Shown here one piece after another: positions 31,754-43,020 of a stretch of DNA of 64,000 bases. Positions within the stretch are counted from its first letter, which is position 1; each line of letters starts with the position of its first letter. The notes under the pieces were generated by a model that made no database searches, was not told where the DNA came from, and saw only the letters and a list, made by a program, of their open reading frames with translations. Source of the stretch: Locusta migratoria (taxonomy: Eukaryota > Arthropoda > Insecta > Orthoptera > Acrididae); assembly GCA_026315105.1 (NCBI GenBank), contig CM048751.1, positions 337,636,649-337,700,648 of the forward strand, in the 5' to 3' direction. Position numbers and translations under genes: made by a program.

Positions 31754-34085
31754 GCGCCAACTCTGATGAGCACTCGCCTGTCAGCATTCAAACAGCGAAT
31801 TCAGGCCTCATTCGGAACAAAAATTCGAACATCAAAATATTAGCCGCGAACTTACAGAGTATCAGAAACAAAGTTCCCGAATTTGCTGCACTGCATGGAA
31901 GTTATTGCGCTCAGATAGTTTTAGGCACTGAAAGCTGGCTAAATCATGATGTGGCAAGTTCAGAAATATTTAGCGAAGCGTGGAATGTATATCGGAAAGA
32001 TGGATTGGATACAACTGGAGGAGGAGTGTTCATCGCTGTGGATAAAGATATTGTTTCTACTGAGATCGATGTGGAAGTAACTGTAAAGTTATCTGGGCAT
32101 GTATAACAGGTCTAAAAGAAGTAAAGTTAATAGTTGGCTGTTTTTACCGGCCCCCCAGTGCTGCTGTAGCAGTTTTAGAATCATTCAAGGAAAGTCTACA
32201 CCAGGTAGTGCATAGGTATCCGGGCAATGTAATATTAGTCGGAGGAGACTTCAACCTTAAGAGTATAGATTGGGACATTGCTAGTTATATTTCAGGCGGT
32301 ACAGACAAGCAGTCTTGCGAGCTACTGTTGGACACATTCTCCAAAAACTGTCTTGAGCAGTTAAACTGGCAACCCACGTGCAATGGAAATATTCTAGACC
32401 TAATAGCCACAAACAGGCCTGACCTTATTAACAATGTCTGTGTAGAGACAGGAATTAGTGATCATGATATAGTCATAGCGTTGATGGTGACCAAAGTTCA
32501 TAAACCAATCAAGAAGGCTAGGAGTGTGTTTTTGTTGGGAAGAGCCGACAAGCAAATGTTAAGATCGCACTTAGAAAATGAATGGGCATCGTTTAATTCT
32601 GGGACTATGGATGTAGAGGAATTGTGGACTAAATTTAAGTGCATTGTTAATAAAAGGTTAGAGAAATATGTGCCAGTAAAGACGATTAAGGATGGAAAAG
32701 ATCCACCGTGGTATAATAATAATGTTAGAAAGCTGCTGAGAAAGCAAAGGCTCTTGCACTCTCGGTTCAAAAAAGAACACGCAAATGACAGGCAAAAGTA
32801 AGTAGAGATTTGTGCGTCTATAAAAAGATCGATGCGCTAAGCATACAATAATTATCACAGCCATACCTTAGCAAAAGATCTTTCCGAGAACCCGAAAAAA
32901 TTCTGGTCCTATGTAAAATCAATAAGCGGGTCAAAGCCCACTGTCCAGTCACTCGTTGATCATTCCGGGGCAGTAATAGAAGAAAGTAACGGAAAGCTGA
33001 AGTTCTTAATTTAACCTTTAAGAAATCTTTCACGCAGGAGGACTGCACAAATGTACCATCATTTGATCAATGTACTAATTCCGAAATGGGGGACATAGCA
33101 ATAGGTATTTCCGGTGTAGAGAAGCAGCTGAGAGAGCTAAATACGAAAAAGTCTGCTGGTCCGGATGGAATACCAGTTCGGTTCTACAAAGACTATTCTG
33201 CGGCATGGCCCCCCTACTTAGCTTGCATTTATCGTGAATCTTTAATTCAGCGCAAAGTTCCTAGTGATTGGAAGAAAGCACAGGTGACTCCCGTGTGTAA
33301 GAAAGGAACTAGAACTGACCCATACAATTACAGGCCAATATCGTTGACATCGGTTTCATGTAGAATTTTGGAGCATATTCTCAGTTTGAATATAATAAAT
33401 TTTCTTGAAACGGAAAAGCTTCTTTCCATGAATCAGCACACGGGTTTCGGAAACATCGTTCATGTGAAACTCAGCTTGCCCGTTTCTCTCATGACATCTT
33501 GTGAGCCATGGATGAAGGGCAACAGGCGGATTGTGTTTTTCTCGACTTCAAAAAGGCGTTCGACGCGGTGCCACACTGCAGACTGCTAACGAAGATACGA
33601 GCTTATGGAATAGGTTCACAGATTTGTGACTGACTGGAAGACTTCCTAAGTAATAGAACGCAGTACGTTGTTGACAGAGTAAGACAGAGTAAGTTGTAAT
33701 TTGCGGCTGTTTGCTGATGATGCTGTGGTGTATGGGAGGGTGTCATCTGTAACTGACTGTAATAGCATACATGATGACTTAGACAAAAGAAGATTGGCAG
33801 CTAGCTGTCAATGTAGAAAAATGTAAGCTGATGCACTTGAGTAGAAAAAAACAATCCCATAATGTTCAAATACAGCATTAGTAGTGAGCTTCTTGATGAT
33901 GCTGTTGTGTCGTTCAAATATCTAGGCGTAACATTGCAGAGCGATATGAAATGGAACGATCATGTAAGGACAGTTGTGAGTAAGGCGGACAGCCGACTTC
34001 GGTTTATTGGGAGAATTTTGGGAAGATGTACTTCACCTGTAAAGGTGACCGCATATAAAACGCTTGTGCGACCACGTCTTTAGTA
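31705..34085 (+). pseudogene. CR1-like LINE ORF2 (endonuclease + RT), frameshifted and deleted
   Basis: Overlaps the ORF1 end in another frame. Endonuclease motifs: ILAANLQSIRNK, LGTESWL, TGGGVFIAV, CFYRPP, VGGDFNLKSIDW and ISDHDI. The RT follows: KSAGPDGIPVRFYKDY, YNYRPISLTS, VFLDFKKAFDAVPH (with a frameshift), a deletion removing the PQGSVLGP block, then LRLFADDAVVY near 33705 and VSFKYLGVTLQSDMKWNDHV near 33910. The last open piece ends KTLVRPRL near 34083. At least five frameshifts or stops make it non-functional. Confidence 0.8.
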
Positions 34086-34515
34086 TTGCTCAGGTGTTTG
34101 GGACCCGCAGCAGATCAGTTTAAAGGAAGACATTGAGGCGGTTCAGAGACGAGCAGCTAGATTTGTTACCGGTAGGTTCGACCAATGCGCGTGGTTCACG
34201 GAAATGCTCTGGCAACTCAACTGGGGATTGCTGGAAGAAAGACAATGTTCTTTTAGTGAATTTCTGTTAAGTAAATTTAGAGGGCCGGAATTTGAAGCTG
34301 AGTGTAGTACGATCTTGCTGCCGGCTACTTACATTTCGTGTAAAGATCACAAAGACAAGATAAGATAAATTAGGGCTCGTACGGAGGCATATAGGTATTC
34401 TTTTTTTCCTCGTTCAATTTGGGAGTGGAATAGGAAAGGAAATGCCTAGTAGTGGTACAGTGTACCCTCCGCCACGCACCTTACGGTGAATTGCTGAGTA
34501 TTTATGTAGATGTAG

Positions 34516-34975
34516 ATGTACTCTGTCATAGCCCCTTCCCAAACACTGCATCCCTTTTATGCCCTTTTGAGTCTTATTACTGATGTTTAACTTTATGTTC
34601 CCTGGGTTTTATTCTTGCTACCTTCATAATTATATAGGAAGAAGAAAATAAAAAATGATAGGGCACATAATGAGACACAACCAGTTCTTAAAGAATGTAT
34701 TTGAAGGAAAAGTTTTAGGGAAAAAAAACAAGAGGTAGGCCAAGAGCAATGTATTTTAATAACATCGAAGAAGATATGAGATATGGGGATAAAATCATAT
34801 GAAAAATTGAAGAGATGACAATGGAGAGAGTGATGTGGCTAAATCGACAGGACATAGCCTTTAGTTTATGATGACATATGAAGTATTCTAGTCAATATTG
34901 TCAAAATGTCTCTCAAAATCTATAAAAATTATAAATGTAGGTTTGCCCATCCTTCAAGATACTCGAAGGAAAACA
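34516..34975 (-). pseudogene. RTE-like LINE RT fragment, part 2
   Basis: Continues the - strand RT interrupted at 30695, with KGMQCLGRG-like sequence, then near 34880-34970 sequence equivalent to the AFDNVDW/KPTF region (GATGGGCAAACCTACATTTA read in reverse). A + strand fragment at 34640-34875 interrupts it. Confidence 0.55.
34640..34875 (+). pseudogene. LINE RT C-terminal fragment (+)
   Basis: Across small frameshifts it reads GHIMRHNQFLKNVFEGKVLG, then RGRPRAMYFNNIEEDM and ERVMWLNRQDIAF. This is the typical C-terminal tail of RTE-type RT proteins (GHxxR...RGRPR...). It sits inside the - strand RTE fragment. Confidence 0.55.
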
Positions 34976-35140
34976 AGGGCAGGCAGGTGTGAAAATTACA
35001 GACCTATCAGTCATGGTTGCAAAATACAAACACAAATTATGGACTGGAAAAAGTGCCAGAATCGAACTTCAACGAAGATCAGTTTGGTTTCAGGAGAAAT
35101 GCCAGAATATGTGACACTTAAGACTTATCTAAAAAGGTGA
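34976..35140 (+). pseudogene. RTE-like RT fragment (+)
   Basis: Contains GRCENYRPIS followed by NFNEDQFGFRRNARICDT, the NYRPISL...EQFGFR block of LINE RTs, and is frameshifted. It abuts the - strand copy head to head. Confidence 0.6.
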
Positions 35141-35368
35141 ATTCAGAAAAAAATTAATTCTGTGACATACTGTTTCCCTGCCAGATAGTTCTGGGAACTT
35201 TTACACTCCTATTAATTCACGAAGAGAGAAAGTGGAAAGCAGACAGACTAACACACAACCCCATTTGACAAGCAGAAATATGAAAGACACTTTTTTATTT
35301 CCCACAGTATTAAAGTTTTTAATTTTTAATATGCTTAAATCACTCAAAGACAGGAGATATTGACTTGC

Positions 35369-35490
35369 CTCTGAGAAGAGACCAGTGACTGCTTCAGGAA
35401 TGAAACCACTCTCCGTCGCTTGAAGCAATCGCAAGAAGTCATCTCGTGAAATATGACTCCCTGATTCATTGGAGTACAATCCAAATAAAA
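35369..35490 (-). CDS. Candidate antisense exon, EF-hand-like, with GC donor
   Basis: On the - strand a pyrimidine tract and TTATAG acceptor precede 122 open nucleotides that end at GAG|GCAAGT, a good GC-AG donor. The peptide reads LFGLYSNESGSHISRDDFLR followed by LLQATESGFIPEAVTGLFSE, which has an EF-hand-like hydrophobic pattern and, unlike the neighbours, no TE signature. It could be a nested gene in CIP2A intron 1, a processed relic, or chance. No partner exon was found on that strand. I do not recognise the gene. Confidence 0.28.
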
Positions 35491-35657
35491 CTATAACAGA
35501 AGGGGAAAAATTGCATACTATCCTTGACTCCAATTTGGTTTTATGCTCCACAAGAAAAAATAATCATATTAATCATTTTACAAAACATATGTATAACAAT
35601 GTAATGGCTTTTGCTTATTACAGCAACACAGTAAATATGATGTGTAGGGGCAATAGA

Positions 35658-36032
35658 TTACCTTAGGTTGAGGCAAAAATGGTTGTGGGACTGTAGAACA
35701 TTTAAGGACAACTCCAATTTCTGCAGTTCAAAAGAGCTGGTGGTGGAGGGAAGGATCCAGATGGTTCGGGTAGTGAAGCAGCTATTGAAATAAAGAATGT
35801 TACATTCAGATGCATGTTGTGCTAAAGGGTGCTCCGTTTTGGGTTTGATGACAGTTTGACAGTGACCATTCAGTCTTACAGACAGCTGGTTGGCTTTCAC
35901 TCTAATGTAAAAAAAAATATAAAATAATGGAAAGTCCTGGTTGGAATTAATAATATAGTAAGGATAGTCTCGCCGCAAAGACGCAGAAATGAGCTGCGAC
36001 AGGCACATACAAAATACACACACATACAACAC
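35658..36032 (-). pseudogene. PLE C-terminal fragment (-)
   Basis: Reads RVKANQLSVRLNGHCQTVI, HPLAQHASECN, TTRTIWILPSTTSS and ELQKLELSLNVLQ. It aligns with the last ~80 residues of the 22.4-25.2 kb PLE protein (SNKLSIRMNGHRQTV...VRVIWILPTDTNPSELRRWEL). Upstream nuclease sequence is missing. Confidence 0.8.
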
Positions 36033-36138
36033 TTCAGCTATCGGCCATGACCTCCTTCAGAAAATAGAACACTCACGCAATCACACAGGCACACAACACA
36101 GTCATACAACCATCACCTCCGGCTGCCGTACTTTGAAT

Positions 36139-36270
36139 CACGCTATGTGGCGAATTGGGGACCGAGGGGGGGGGGGGAGAGGGGATAGGAAGGTTACGTC
36201 ATGGCACGCTATGTGGCGAATTGGGGACCGGGGGGGGGGGAGAGGGGATAGGAAGGTTACGTCATGGCGG
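36139..36270. repeat. 66-bp tandem duplication with poly-G core
   Basis: Two near-identical units start at 36139 and 36205 (CACGCTATGTGGCGAATTGG...), each with a G-run, GAGAGGGGATAGGAAGG and TTACGTCATGG. It lies in PLE-derived non-coding sequence. Confidence 0.9.
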
Positions 36271-36412
36271 TGGGGATGGGTTAGATAGGAATAACAGGAT
36301 GCAGCTTAGGAATGGAGTGGGGAGGCAGGTGAGGGGAGAAAAATAAAGTAAAATAAACAAAATAAAATAAATATATATATTCAAAATGCGTCCACACTGC
36401 AAGTACACAATA

Positions 36413-36413
<1 letters not shown>

Positions 36414-36452
<39 letters not shown>

Positions 36453-36462
36453 ACACACACAC
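36414..36462. repeat. (AC)n microsatellite
   Basis: An AC tract with one AT interruption near 36449. Open frames across it are repeat artefacts. Confidence 0.95.
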
Positions 36463-36559
36463 GCGCACGATCGCACATTCACGCACCACTCAAAATAAGT
36501 GAGGTTTGGGATAGAGTGGTCAGAACTGTAAGGTATAGGGAAAAAATAAGGAAATTATT

Positions 36560-36905
36560 GTAGGTGTAGGCCTAGTTGATTTCGCGATCAGGGAATGTAT
36601 TGTAGGGATAACTCCCATATCTGCAGTACAGAAAAGCTGGTGGTTGATGGGAGGATCCAGATGGCCTGGGTTGTGAAGCAGCCATTGAAATAAAGCATGT
36701 GCTCTGCTGCATGCTGTGCCACAGGGTGGTCCATCTTGTTTTTGGCCACTGTTTGTCCTAATGGATAGCTAGTTGGTGGTCATGCCAATATAGAAAGCTG
36801 AACAGTGTTTGCAGCACAGTTGGTAAATTATGTGGCTGCTATCACAGGTGGCCTGGCCTCTGATAGGGTAGGATAAGCCTGTGACAGGACTGGAATAGGA
36901 AGTGT
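36560..36905 (-). pseudogene. PLE GIY-YIG fragment (-), diverged family member
   Basis: On the - strand it reads GLSYPIRGQATCDSSHIIYQ, LCCKHCSAFYIGMTTN, HPVAQHAAEHMLYFNGCFTT and AIWILPSTTS. This GIY-YIG core matches the PLE C-terminus but with FYIGMT in place of FYVGMT. Frameshifts are present. Confidence 0.78.
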
Positions 36906-37110
36906 TGGGCAGCCAGACATGGCTGACATGTGTGGATGAGTGTGCCTGAGTGATTGTGCGGATGAGTGTTCACTTTCTGAGAAAGGCTGCAGCCGAAATT
37001 TTAGAATTGTGTGTGTGTTTGTGTGTCTTTTATTTGTGTCTGTCAGCAGCTCAACATTCCTTCTTACGGCGAGTTGTTCTCTATCTACACATTATTACTA
37101 TCAAGAACTT
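36906..37110 (+). mobile_element. PLE-type 3' terminal fragment (+)
   Basis: Ends with GTCTGTCAGCAGCTCAACAT and TTACGGCGAGTTGTTCTCTA, matching the distal ends at about 45190-45240, 49095-49140 and 59200-59240. It is in opposite orientation to the adjacent coding fragment, so two elements or an inversion meet here. Confidence 0.6.
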
Positions 37111-37249
37111 TGTTTCTAATACTAAGAAATTTATTTCTAATACTTTGAAGTGTTTCTGTCTGTTTTCACTGTATGCATGTCAACTGATGAATGTTCATCA
37201 GAACAGCAATTACTGCCTAATGTAAAATGCCCCACGTCCATTCCGTAAG

Positions 37250-38175
37250 TACTCAGCTACTTGAGTAGCTGTTTCCTTTGTGTAGTGCACCCCTGATCTA
37301 TTAAAGAGTGTCTTACAGTTCCGCACCCAATAATGCAAGTCCAGAAATCTGCAGACATAACCATCACAGAGAAGCGAAGCCTTTTATTGAGACTCTCCAC
37401 CCAGCTCCAAACTAAAGGACATTGATCAATTCTGGAAGCTGTGCTGCAAATTAAATGCCCTACTTGCTCCCCATGTGTGATGTGAGCAGTCTTCAAGTCC
37501 TGATAACCTGATAGCCACCTGCTCGATCTGAGGATGGTCCCTGAACCCAAGCGACAGGTGTCATTACTACCGACATTTGCCACAACTTGCAAACAACTAT
37601 AGCCCTTACACTCTGTAGCTGCGGACAAGGCCGCTTCTAAATCTCAGATAGGCCCTCTGGCACATGTACTGAGTTCACATTGCAATTCTATCTGGCATTG
37701 AATCCTGTCTGCTCCCAGAATAAACGGCTGAAGCCAAATGGTCAGCCTACACATTGGTTACCAACTCGACTGACGCAAACACACCTCAACTCACCACCCA
37801 CTTTGTGGTGAGAGTAGACCGGCTTCGTCTGTTACACTTGGAGGTGCCACAGCAGCAGAGGCACATGACAATTGAGGTGCTTCATGTGACACACCAGACT
37901 GTCCATTGTCCTCACCCTTAGGCAGCAAACAGAAGGTGACTGGCTGTAGCCAACAGCACATTCACCTGCTCGCAAACAGTAGCTAGCTGCCTCTGCATAC
38001 ACACATAGCACACACAAACCCTATCGATAGGACTGATCAATCCTGACACTACTAACAGTTAACAATTTCGATTGTGAATGATAGAAAAGCTAAACATTTC
38101 ACTTGTTATTACACTGGTTCTTCACTAGAGGTGGTTGACAGGTGATTGGACTGTGGTCAGTGCTAACTTGTTGAA
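37250..38175 (-). pseudogene. CR1-like LINE 5' UTR and SGNH-type ORF1 copy, decayed (-)
   Basis: A - strand relative of 30.7-31.75 kb. Its 5' UTR near 38140-38175 contains GTTAGCACTGACCACAGTCC. Codons include CRLGSGTILRSSRWL, VVANVGSNDTCRLG (the GTND block changed to GSND), PLVWSWVESLNKRL and GCTTQRKQLLK near the end. It has several frameshifts and no ORF2. Confidence 0.75.
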
Positions 38176-38394
38176 AACAACTTACAAACCATATGGAAAT
38201 TCACACATTAAAGTTACTAAAAACATATTCCTTTTATTCTCAAATACCAAAATATGCAATATTAATAAGGATTACACAATATAGAAGACAAAAGCACACA
38301 AAAGCATTGTGTCATCACACACAACAAATTTAAGATTTCATTACAAAAACATGTAACATTAAATTTAAGAATTACTATTACTTACTGCACTTGC

Positions 38395-38935
38395 TACACC
38401 TGACTGTATGTCAGGATACAACACCCATTTATCGGTAGCCCACATTTTATTGGATTGCCCAAACCTAGCCACCCAGAGGCGGTGTTATAATCTCCCTGAT
38501 GTCCTGAGCTTGGTTTAAGCAGACAATGCCTCCTCAGTTGATTCGGTTTTAAGTTTTATTCATGCGAGTGGATTGTAAAGTTCCATATGAGTTTTATTGA
38601 GTGTCTACTATCCTCCACTAACCTACTACTTTTAGGTAGGCGGTTTTAAATTGTAACAGAGTGACCAGATGTCCTACATTTAGGTCTGTGTTCACCTGGC
38701 CAAGACTCTCTGGTATCCTCTTTACAATTTTTTCTTCTTTTACCAGTTTTTACTTTGATTCTTTTATTTCTTGACATGTTAAACTCTTTGCTTGGTGCAT
38801 TTTAACACATTGTTTTATATGACATTGTAGTGATTTTTACTGCATTCTCTATGATTGGAACAACGGACTGATAGCCACAGTCGTGTAGTCCCTTTAACAA
38901 TCAATCCAATCCAATGTCAGGATATGTTCTTCCAG
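38395..38935 (+). pseudogene. 3' end of an RNase H-type LINE, decayed
   Basis: Contains AHILLDCPNLATQRRCYNLP and SVDSVLSFIHASGL, the C-terminal Cys motif and tail of the LINE at 51569-52397 (AHILMDCHLL...SVLGFIRDSGF). It ends with the GGACTGATAGCC...TAGTCCC hairpin at 38865-38892 and an AATCCAATCC tail. The AHILLDC motif is inside the coding part; no TSD was identified. Confidence 0.68.
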
Positions 38936-38949
38936 AAAAAAGTAAAAGT

Positions 38950-39640
38950 TATGGTTTGTAGGTGTGATGTGCAACCTTAAGTGTCCCATCATCCATGAGA
39001 TATTTCAGTGCTAGCACCTTAGACGTACATCATCCTGCGTCTTGGTAGGCCCAAAATGTGGAAGATCATTTCATAAAGGACATCCTTGTAAACAGCCATT
39101 CTTGTGTGTAAATTGCATGGAATGCCATTCTTATTATTCACTGTATTGTACAGTATTTAGAAAAGAAAAGAAAATACAAGAATATAAATCAATCAACTGC
39201 ATGTTGTATAGTGAGGCAAGGAAAATGTATCAACTTATGCATACACTCTGCGAATTAAACAAAAGTTAAAAGTAGTGCCTCCCCCCACTTCAAATTCTTT
39301 AAATCTACAGCCACCATACCCTTTCGTGCTTTCTGCAACACCTATTTTTGAAACCATTTCCTGCAGCCAGTTGGTGAATCAGTTCCTACCTCTGTTGTGA
39401 CAGGGTTTCTTATCAAGACCCTTTGCCCGGAAATCAACAGATCGGACGCCAAACACTAGTCAATGGTGGCTGGAGCCTTGTACAGTGGGTCCCACTGCCA
39501 CTCCCGCTCCATCTATTTCTACACTCACAGCAGAGTTGTCCCCTCAACAATATCTAACATCAAAAGTATAACAGAAGTAAAAGTTTGCAGAAAGCTTCCT
39601 TGATGCAAATGTTCTCAGTAATCTCAGCATTTGTATCCTT
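38950..39640 (+). pseudogene. LINE ORF1 (gag) C-terminal fragment
   Basis: Carries PKCGRSFHKGHPCKQPFLCV, NCMECHSYYSLYC and RKEKKIQEYKS with SEARKMY. This matches the CCHC knuckles and following KEKxIQxxK...YxEARK stretch of LINE gag proteins, and resembles the knuckle at 63885-63995. It lies immediately 3' of another LINE tail, giving a tail-to-gag order on one strand. Confidence 0.68.
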
Positions 39641-39944
39641 TATGACTCCAGATGAGCACCTTGATCCAATCACCCTTCCCCTTTTTTTTATTTTGGATTT
39701 CAGTGCACACTGTGGGACAAGTATGACTTCATACAACAGATGATTGACCAGATTTATTTAAATCTTGTAATGCCCCATCTGGTCTAATGCAGTTAAAGAT
39801 TCTGAAATGTTATTATTTTTAGCTGTTTGGTCGCATTTCACGTTAGAAAAAATCGTAAGTGTTACAGTATACAGTATGTAATATATTTATTGCATCTGAC
39901 TATGAATAGCTCCAGAAAAATTCCTAATAAGGTAGAAAGCTTTC

Positions 39945-39980
39945 TACAGTATGTCTGCCTAGGTGTTTGCGTCTGTGTAA

Positions 39981-40014
<34 letters not shown>

Positions 40015-40185
40015 TTGTTTACCTTGCTTTTCTTCCCCCAGGGTAAGTCTTTCCTCTCCCGGGATTGGAATGGCTCCTTACCCCCTCCCTTAAAACCCTC
40101 ATCATTTCCTTTCCCTCTCCTTCCCTTCTGCCTGAAGAAGCAACTGGGTTGCGAAAGCTTGCGTTTGATTTTTTTCCTGCTAGGA
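39945..40185 (+). mobile_element. PLE 3' end fragment with (GT)n tract
   Basis: Matches, in opposite orientation, the 3' non-coding end of the 22-kb PLE: TTCTGCCTGAAGAAGCAACT, GGTTGCGAAAGCTTGCG, and the GGATTGGAATGGCTCCTTA and CCCTCATCATTTCCTTTCC blocks. A (GT)n run lies at 39982-40012. Confidence 0.78.
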
Positions 40186-40334
40186 ATTTTTTGTCAACAA
40201 CTTTCAGTAATCTCGTTGTTGTGGAAGGTAGAATGAACCAACCAAATAAGAATTCCTTATGGAACTTGTTCACCCTTACATGCAACTTGTTTTTCCTTGG
40301 CTGGCTTCATATACCAACAGAACCATGAAGAACA

Positions 40335-40620
40335 ATGATGATGGCTGCCTGTTGGGAATTAACAGACTTTGAATGGGAACTGGTAGTTAAACGCATGGGA
40401 AATTCCATTTCAGATATCATTATTCCAAAATCCACAGTGTCAAGAGTGTGCTGAGAATGCCAAATTTAAGGTATTCTCTCTCACCACAGGCAATGAAGTT
40501 GCCAATGGCCTGCACTTCATGACCAAGAGCAGCACCATTTGCATTATGTTATCACTGCTAACAATGAGCAACACTGTGTGAAATATCCAAAGGATTTACA
40601 GTACAAAAATGAAACTTATT
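40335..40620 (+). pseudogene. Tc1-like transposase N-terminal relic
   Basis: Frames read LTDFEWELVVKRMGNSISDI, STVSRV and ALHDQEQHHLHYVITANNEQ. This resembles the helix-turn-helix DNA-binding start of Tc1-type transposases (xSTVSR...G...xxxExRxLxRxVxAN). Short, with stops; no catalytic part is present. Confidence 0.5.
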
Positions 40621-40957
40621 ATCAACATTCCATTTTCCAACAAATTGCTATATTTTAGTATTTCTAAAAGTTTACATCCTGCTAAAGTTCTTTGTGAAGT
40701 TAAATAGTCACCTTGCTTCTGAGTATGGACATTTCCATAATACTTAAGAATGAGGAAACTATAACAGATTACTAATGTACTATCTGGGTTTGTAATTGTC
40801 TCATTTGTGTTTAATCGAAATTTGAATTATTCATTACTGTCTGATCTAAAATACAGTTATGCAATGGGAAACTTCTTGAGAAATGTCATCATAAATGGTC
40901 TTGAAAAATTTGTTATTTGCAGTGACATATTTCGTAAAACAATTCTCTTTGTTCTAG

Positions 40958-41227
40958 GTGCTGAGTGTCACAACTGATGTAACAGTATTTGAACCCAACA
41001 ATGGCATATCTGTTGAGTTTTATACGTGTTTGCATGAATTGATGACCAGTGTGGAACCGAGTTGTCCTCTTGTATGGTCAGCAGTTACAGTTCTGCAACA
41101 GGCTTGCAAGAACAAATCGGCAAGAGCTGCCCTCACGAATACATTTAAATTCGTTCCTGTTTTAGCAAAGATTTTGGGAAACAATCTTACTCGCGAGAAG
41201 AAAGTTAATGTACTCAAGCTATTGCAG
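40958..41227 (+). CDS. CIP2A: CIP2A-like gene, exon 2
   Basis: The acceptor TTCTCTTTGTTCTAG ends at 40957 and the donor CAG|GTATGT starts at 41228. The exon is 270 nt, 90 codons, phase 0 at both ends. It starts VLSVTTDVTVFEPNNGISVE and ends FKFVPVLAKILG...KKVNVLKLLQ. The helical repeat pattern and the tail VLAKIL...VLKLLQ correspond to the region of CIP2A that reads VLAGVV...CIQLLQ in human. It follows exon 1 in frame after a 27.9-kb intron. A strong splice pair, open frame and family match make it the most persuasive exon with exon 3. Confidence 0.82.
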
Positions 41228-41789
41228 GTATGTTTAATTCTATGTGAAATATATCTAAAATAAAGTGAAAGAAACAACAGCCTGATCATATTGCTTGTAA
41301 ACAAAGCCAAAATTACATAGTCTTCGAATTTTCTCTCTTTCTCACACACACACACTGACACACTCATTTTGCAACAAAGGTGTCACTTACAGAAACAATA
41401 AAGTTTAATTGGTATTCAACACTGACACATATCAGGAGTTTGTATTTTTATATTTTTGCTTTCATGGGTGTATATTTCTGTGATTTAATTAAAATTTAAT
41501 GTATGTAAGCTTTAATTTCAATTACCTATGTCCCTCCCTTCTTTGTTTATAATATTTCTGTGAAACATCATATACTCACTGCAGACATCATTATAGAGCA
41601 GGGGTCTCCAAAAAAATATATGGCCCACGGCCGGATCCGGCCTGCGCACCAGTTTCAAGTAGGTTCTTGGCTGAATTTTGCTTTACTTTTTTTCGTTTGT
41701 TCGTTGGTTGTAGTATGTCCCTTCTTACATAAGTTTTTCTTTGTAAAATTTATACTATTTTTGTGCTGAATAAGTGTACACTGTGCAGT

Positions 41790-43020
41790 ATGTTGGTTGA
41801 AACGAAAAAGAGAGAAGTTGTTGCCAACAGTAGTATCGACTATTCAATAAAGCGATAGCTGTGCTCAAGAACTTTAATATCCATCATAATTATGAAACAA
41901 AGCATGGCACACAGTTTCACACGTTCAAAGACAATGTACATAAGCACAAATTCGAAATGTTAAAACATAGACTATGATTGGAACAAAATATTTTTGGTAA
42001 ATGTGTTTATGAAAGTGATGCCGCTACGAAAGTAAGCTTAAGAATTGCTCACGAAATCGGCAAATGAGGAAAGCCGTTCACAGATTGTGGTTACGTAGAG
42101 AACTGTATACTGATTACAGCTGAAGAATTGTTACCTAACCAAACAGAACAAGGTAAAGTTGTTTTTCTATCACGGAATACTGTGGCGTGTAGAGCTAAAG
42201 ACATTGCTTCCGATTTAACAACTCAGTTACAAGAAAGGGCATCCAACTTTTCTTGGTATTCTATAGCCCTGGACGAATATACTGACTTCAGCAATAACAC
42301 GCAAGTTCTGTTGTTCTTTAGTGGTATTAGCTCAAAGTTTGAAGTAACCGAAGAACTGGCAGAACTGTTTCCCCAACATGGCACAACAACGGGTGATGAC
42401 ATACTTAAAGAGGTACAGTTAACTTCAGCCACGAAGTGTAATCTTCCACTTTCTTGGCTGAAATGAATCTCAACGATGAAGGGAAAAATGTGTGTGGTAA
42501 ATTTGCATGTTTTTTGGCAGAATAAATGCAGACTATGAAGCCAAACGTACTCCCAAACAATTGACTTCATCAGAGAGAGAACTTGGTGCAAAATCCGTGG
42601 ATATGTCTTGTGCAATGAGAGCTGTAATTTCTGTTGTGAACTTCATTTGAAGCCACTGAATCAAACACCACCAACTGGAGTATTTCCTAGAAATGGCAGA
42701 ATAGCCATGCACACTGAGGCTTCCTCATGCAGTGTGCGCAGCCGTTCCTCGCAGAGGTTAGAGTCCTTCCTCGGGAATGGGTGTGCAGTTTTATAAGTTT
42801 CTTCCCAAAGAAAACTACCCGTCTTCAAAGACTTTTCATGAATTTGGTTATCTATATTTGGCACTACACAAAGATGTGAACAAACATTTTCGTTGCTCAA
42901 ATTTGCCCAATCTAAATACAGGACTAACCTCAGTGGTGAACATTTAACAGAAATTTTGTTGATACAACAAAGTTGGATTTTGGATTCAAAAAACTAATTT
43001 CACACTCCCCACTAAGTGTT
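41790..43020 (+). pseudogene. hAT transposase (GTF2IRD2/ZBED-like type), decayed
   Basis: The best open piece, 42128-42466, reads DIASDLTTQLQERASNFSWY, SIALDEYTDFSNNTQVLLF and ISSKFEVTEELAELFPQHGT. This is the D-containing core shared by the hAT-derived GTF2IRD2 and FAM200/ZBED proteins (ALDESTD...QLLFIRG). Near 42850-42960 a frame reads QRCEQTFSLLKFAQSKYRTN and GEHLTEIL, the hATC dimerisation segment. The middle is deleted and several stops occur. Confidence 0.82.

Larger units (their letters stand above)
30710..34515 (+). mobile_element. CR1-like LINE, near full length, with esterase-type ORF1
   Basis: Begins near the 5' UTR sequence GTTAGCACTGACCACAGTTC (also present, inverted, near 38140-38190). 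It contains ORF1 at 30824-31753 and a frameshifted, internally deleted ORF2. It ends with the CCGCCACGCACCTTACGGTG block and a short TGTAGATGTAGATGT repeat, a microsatellite-type 3' end typical of the CR1 group. It is inserted in an opposite-strand RTE-like LINE. Confidence 0.75.

Noticed and set aside
36262..36489. Short protein-coding frames rich in Val-Cys or Thr-His
   Set aside because: They are translations of the AC/GT microsatellite; the same applies near 11103, 16371, 19631, 39967 and 57301.
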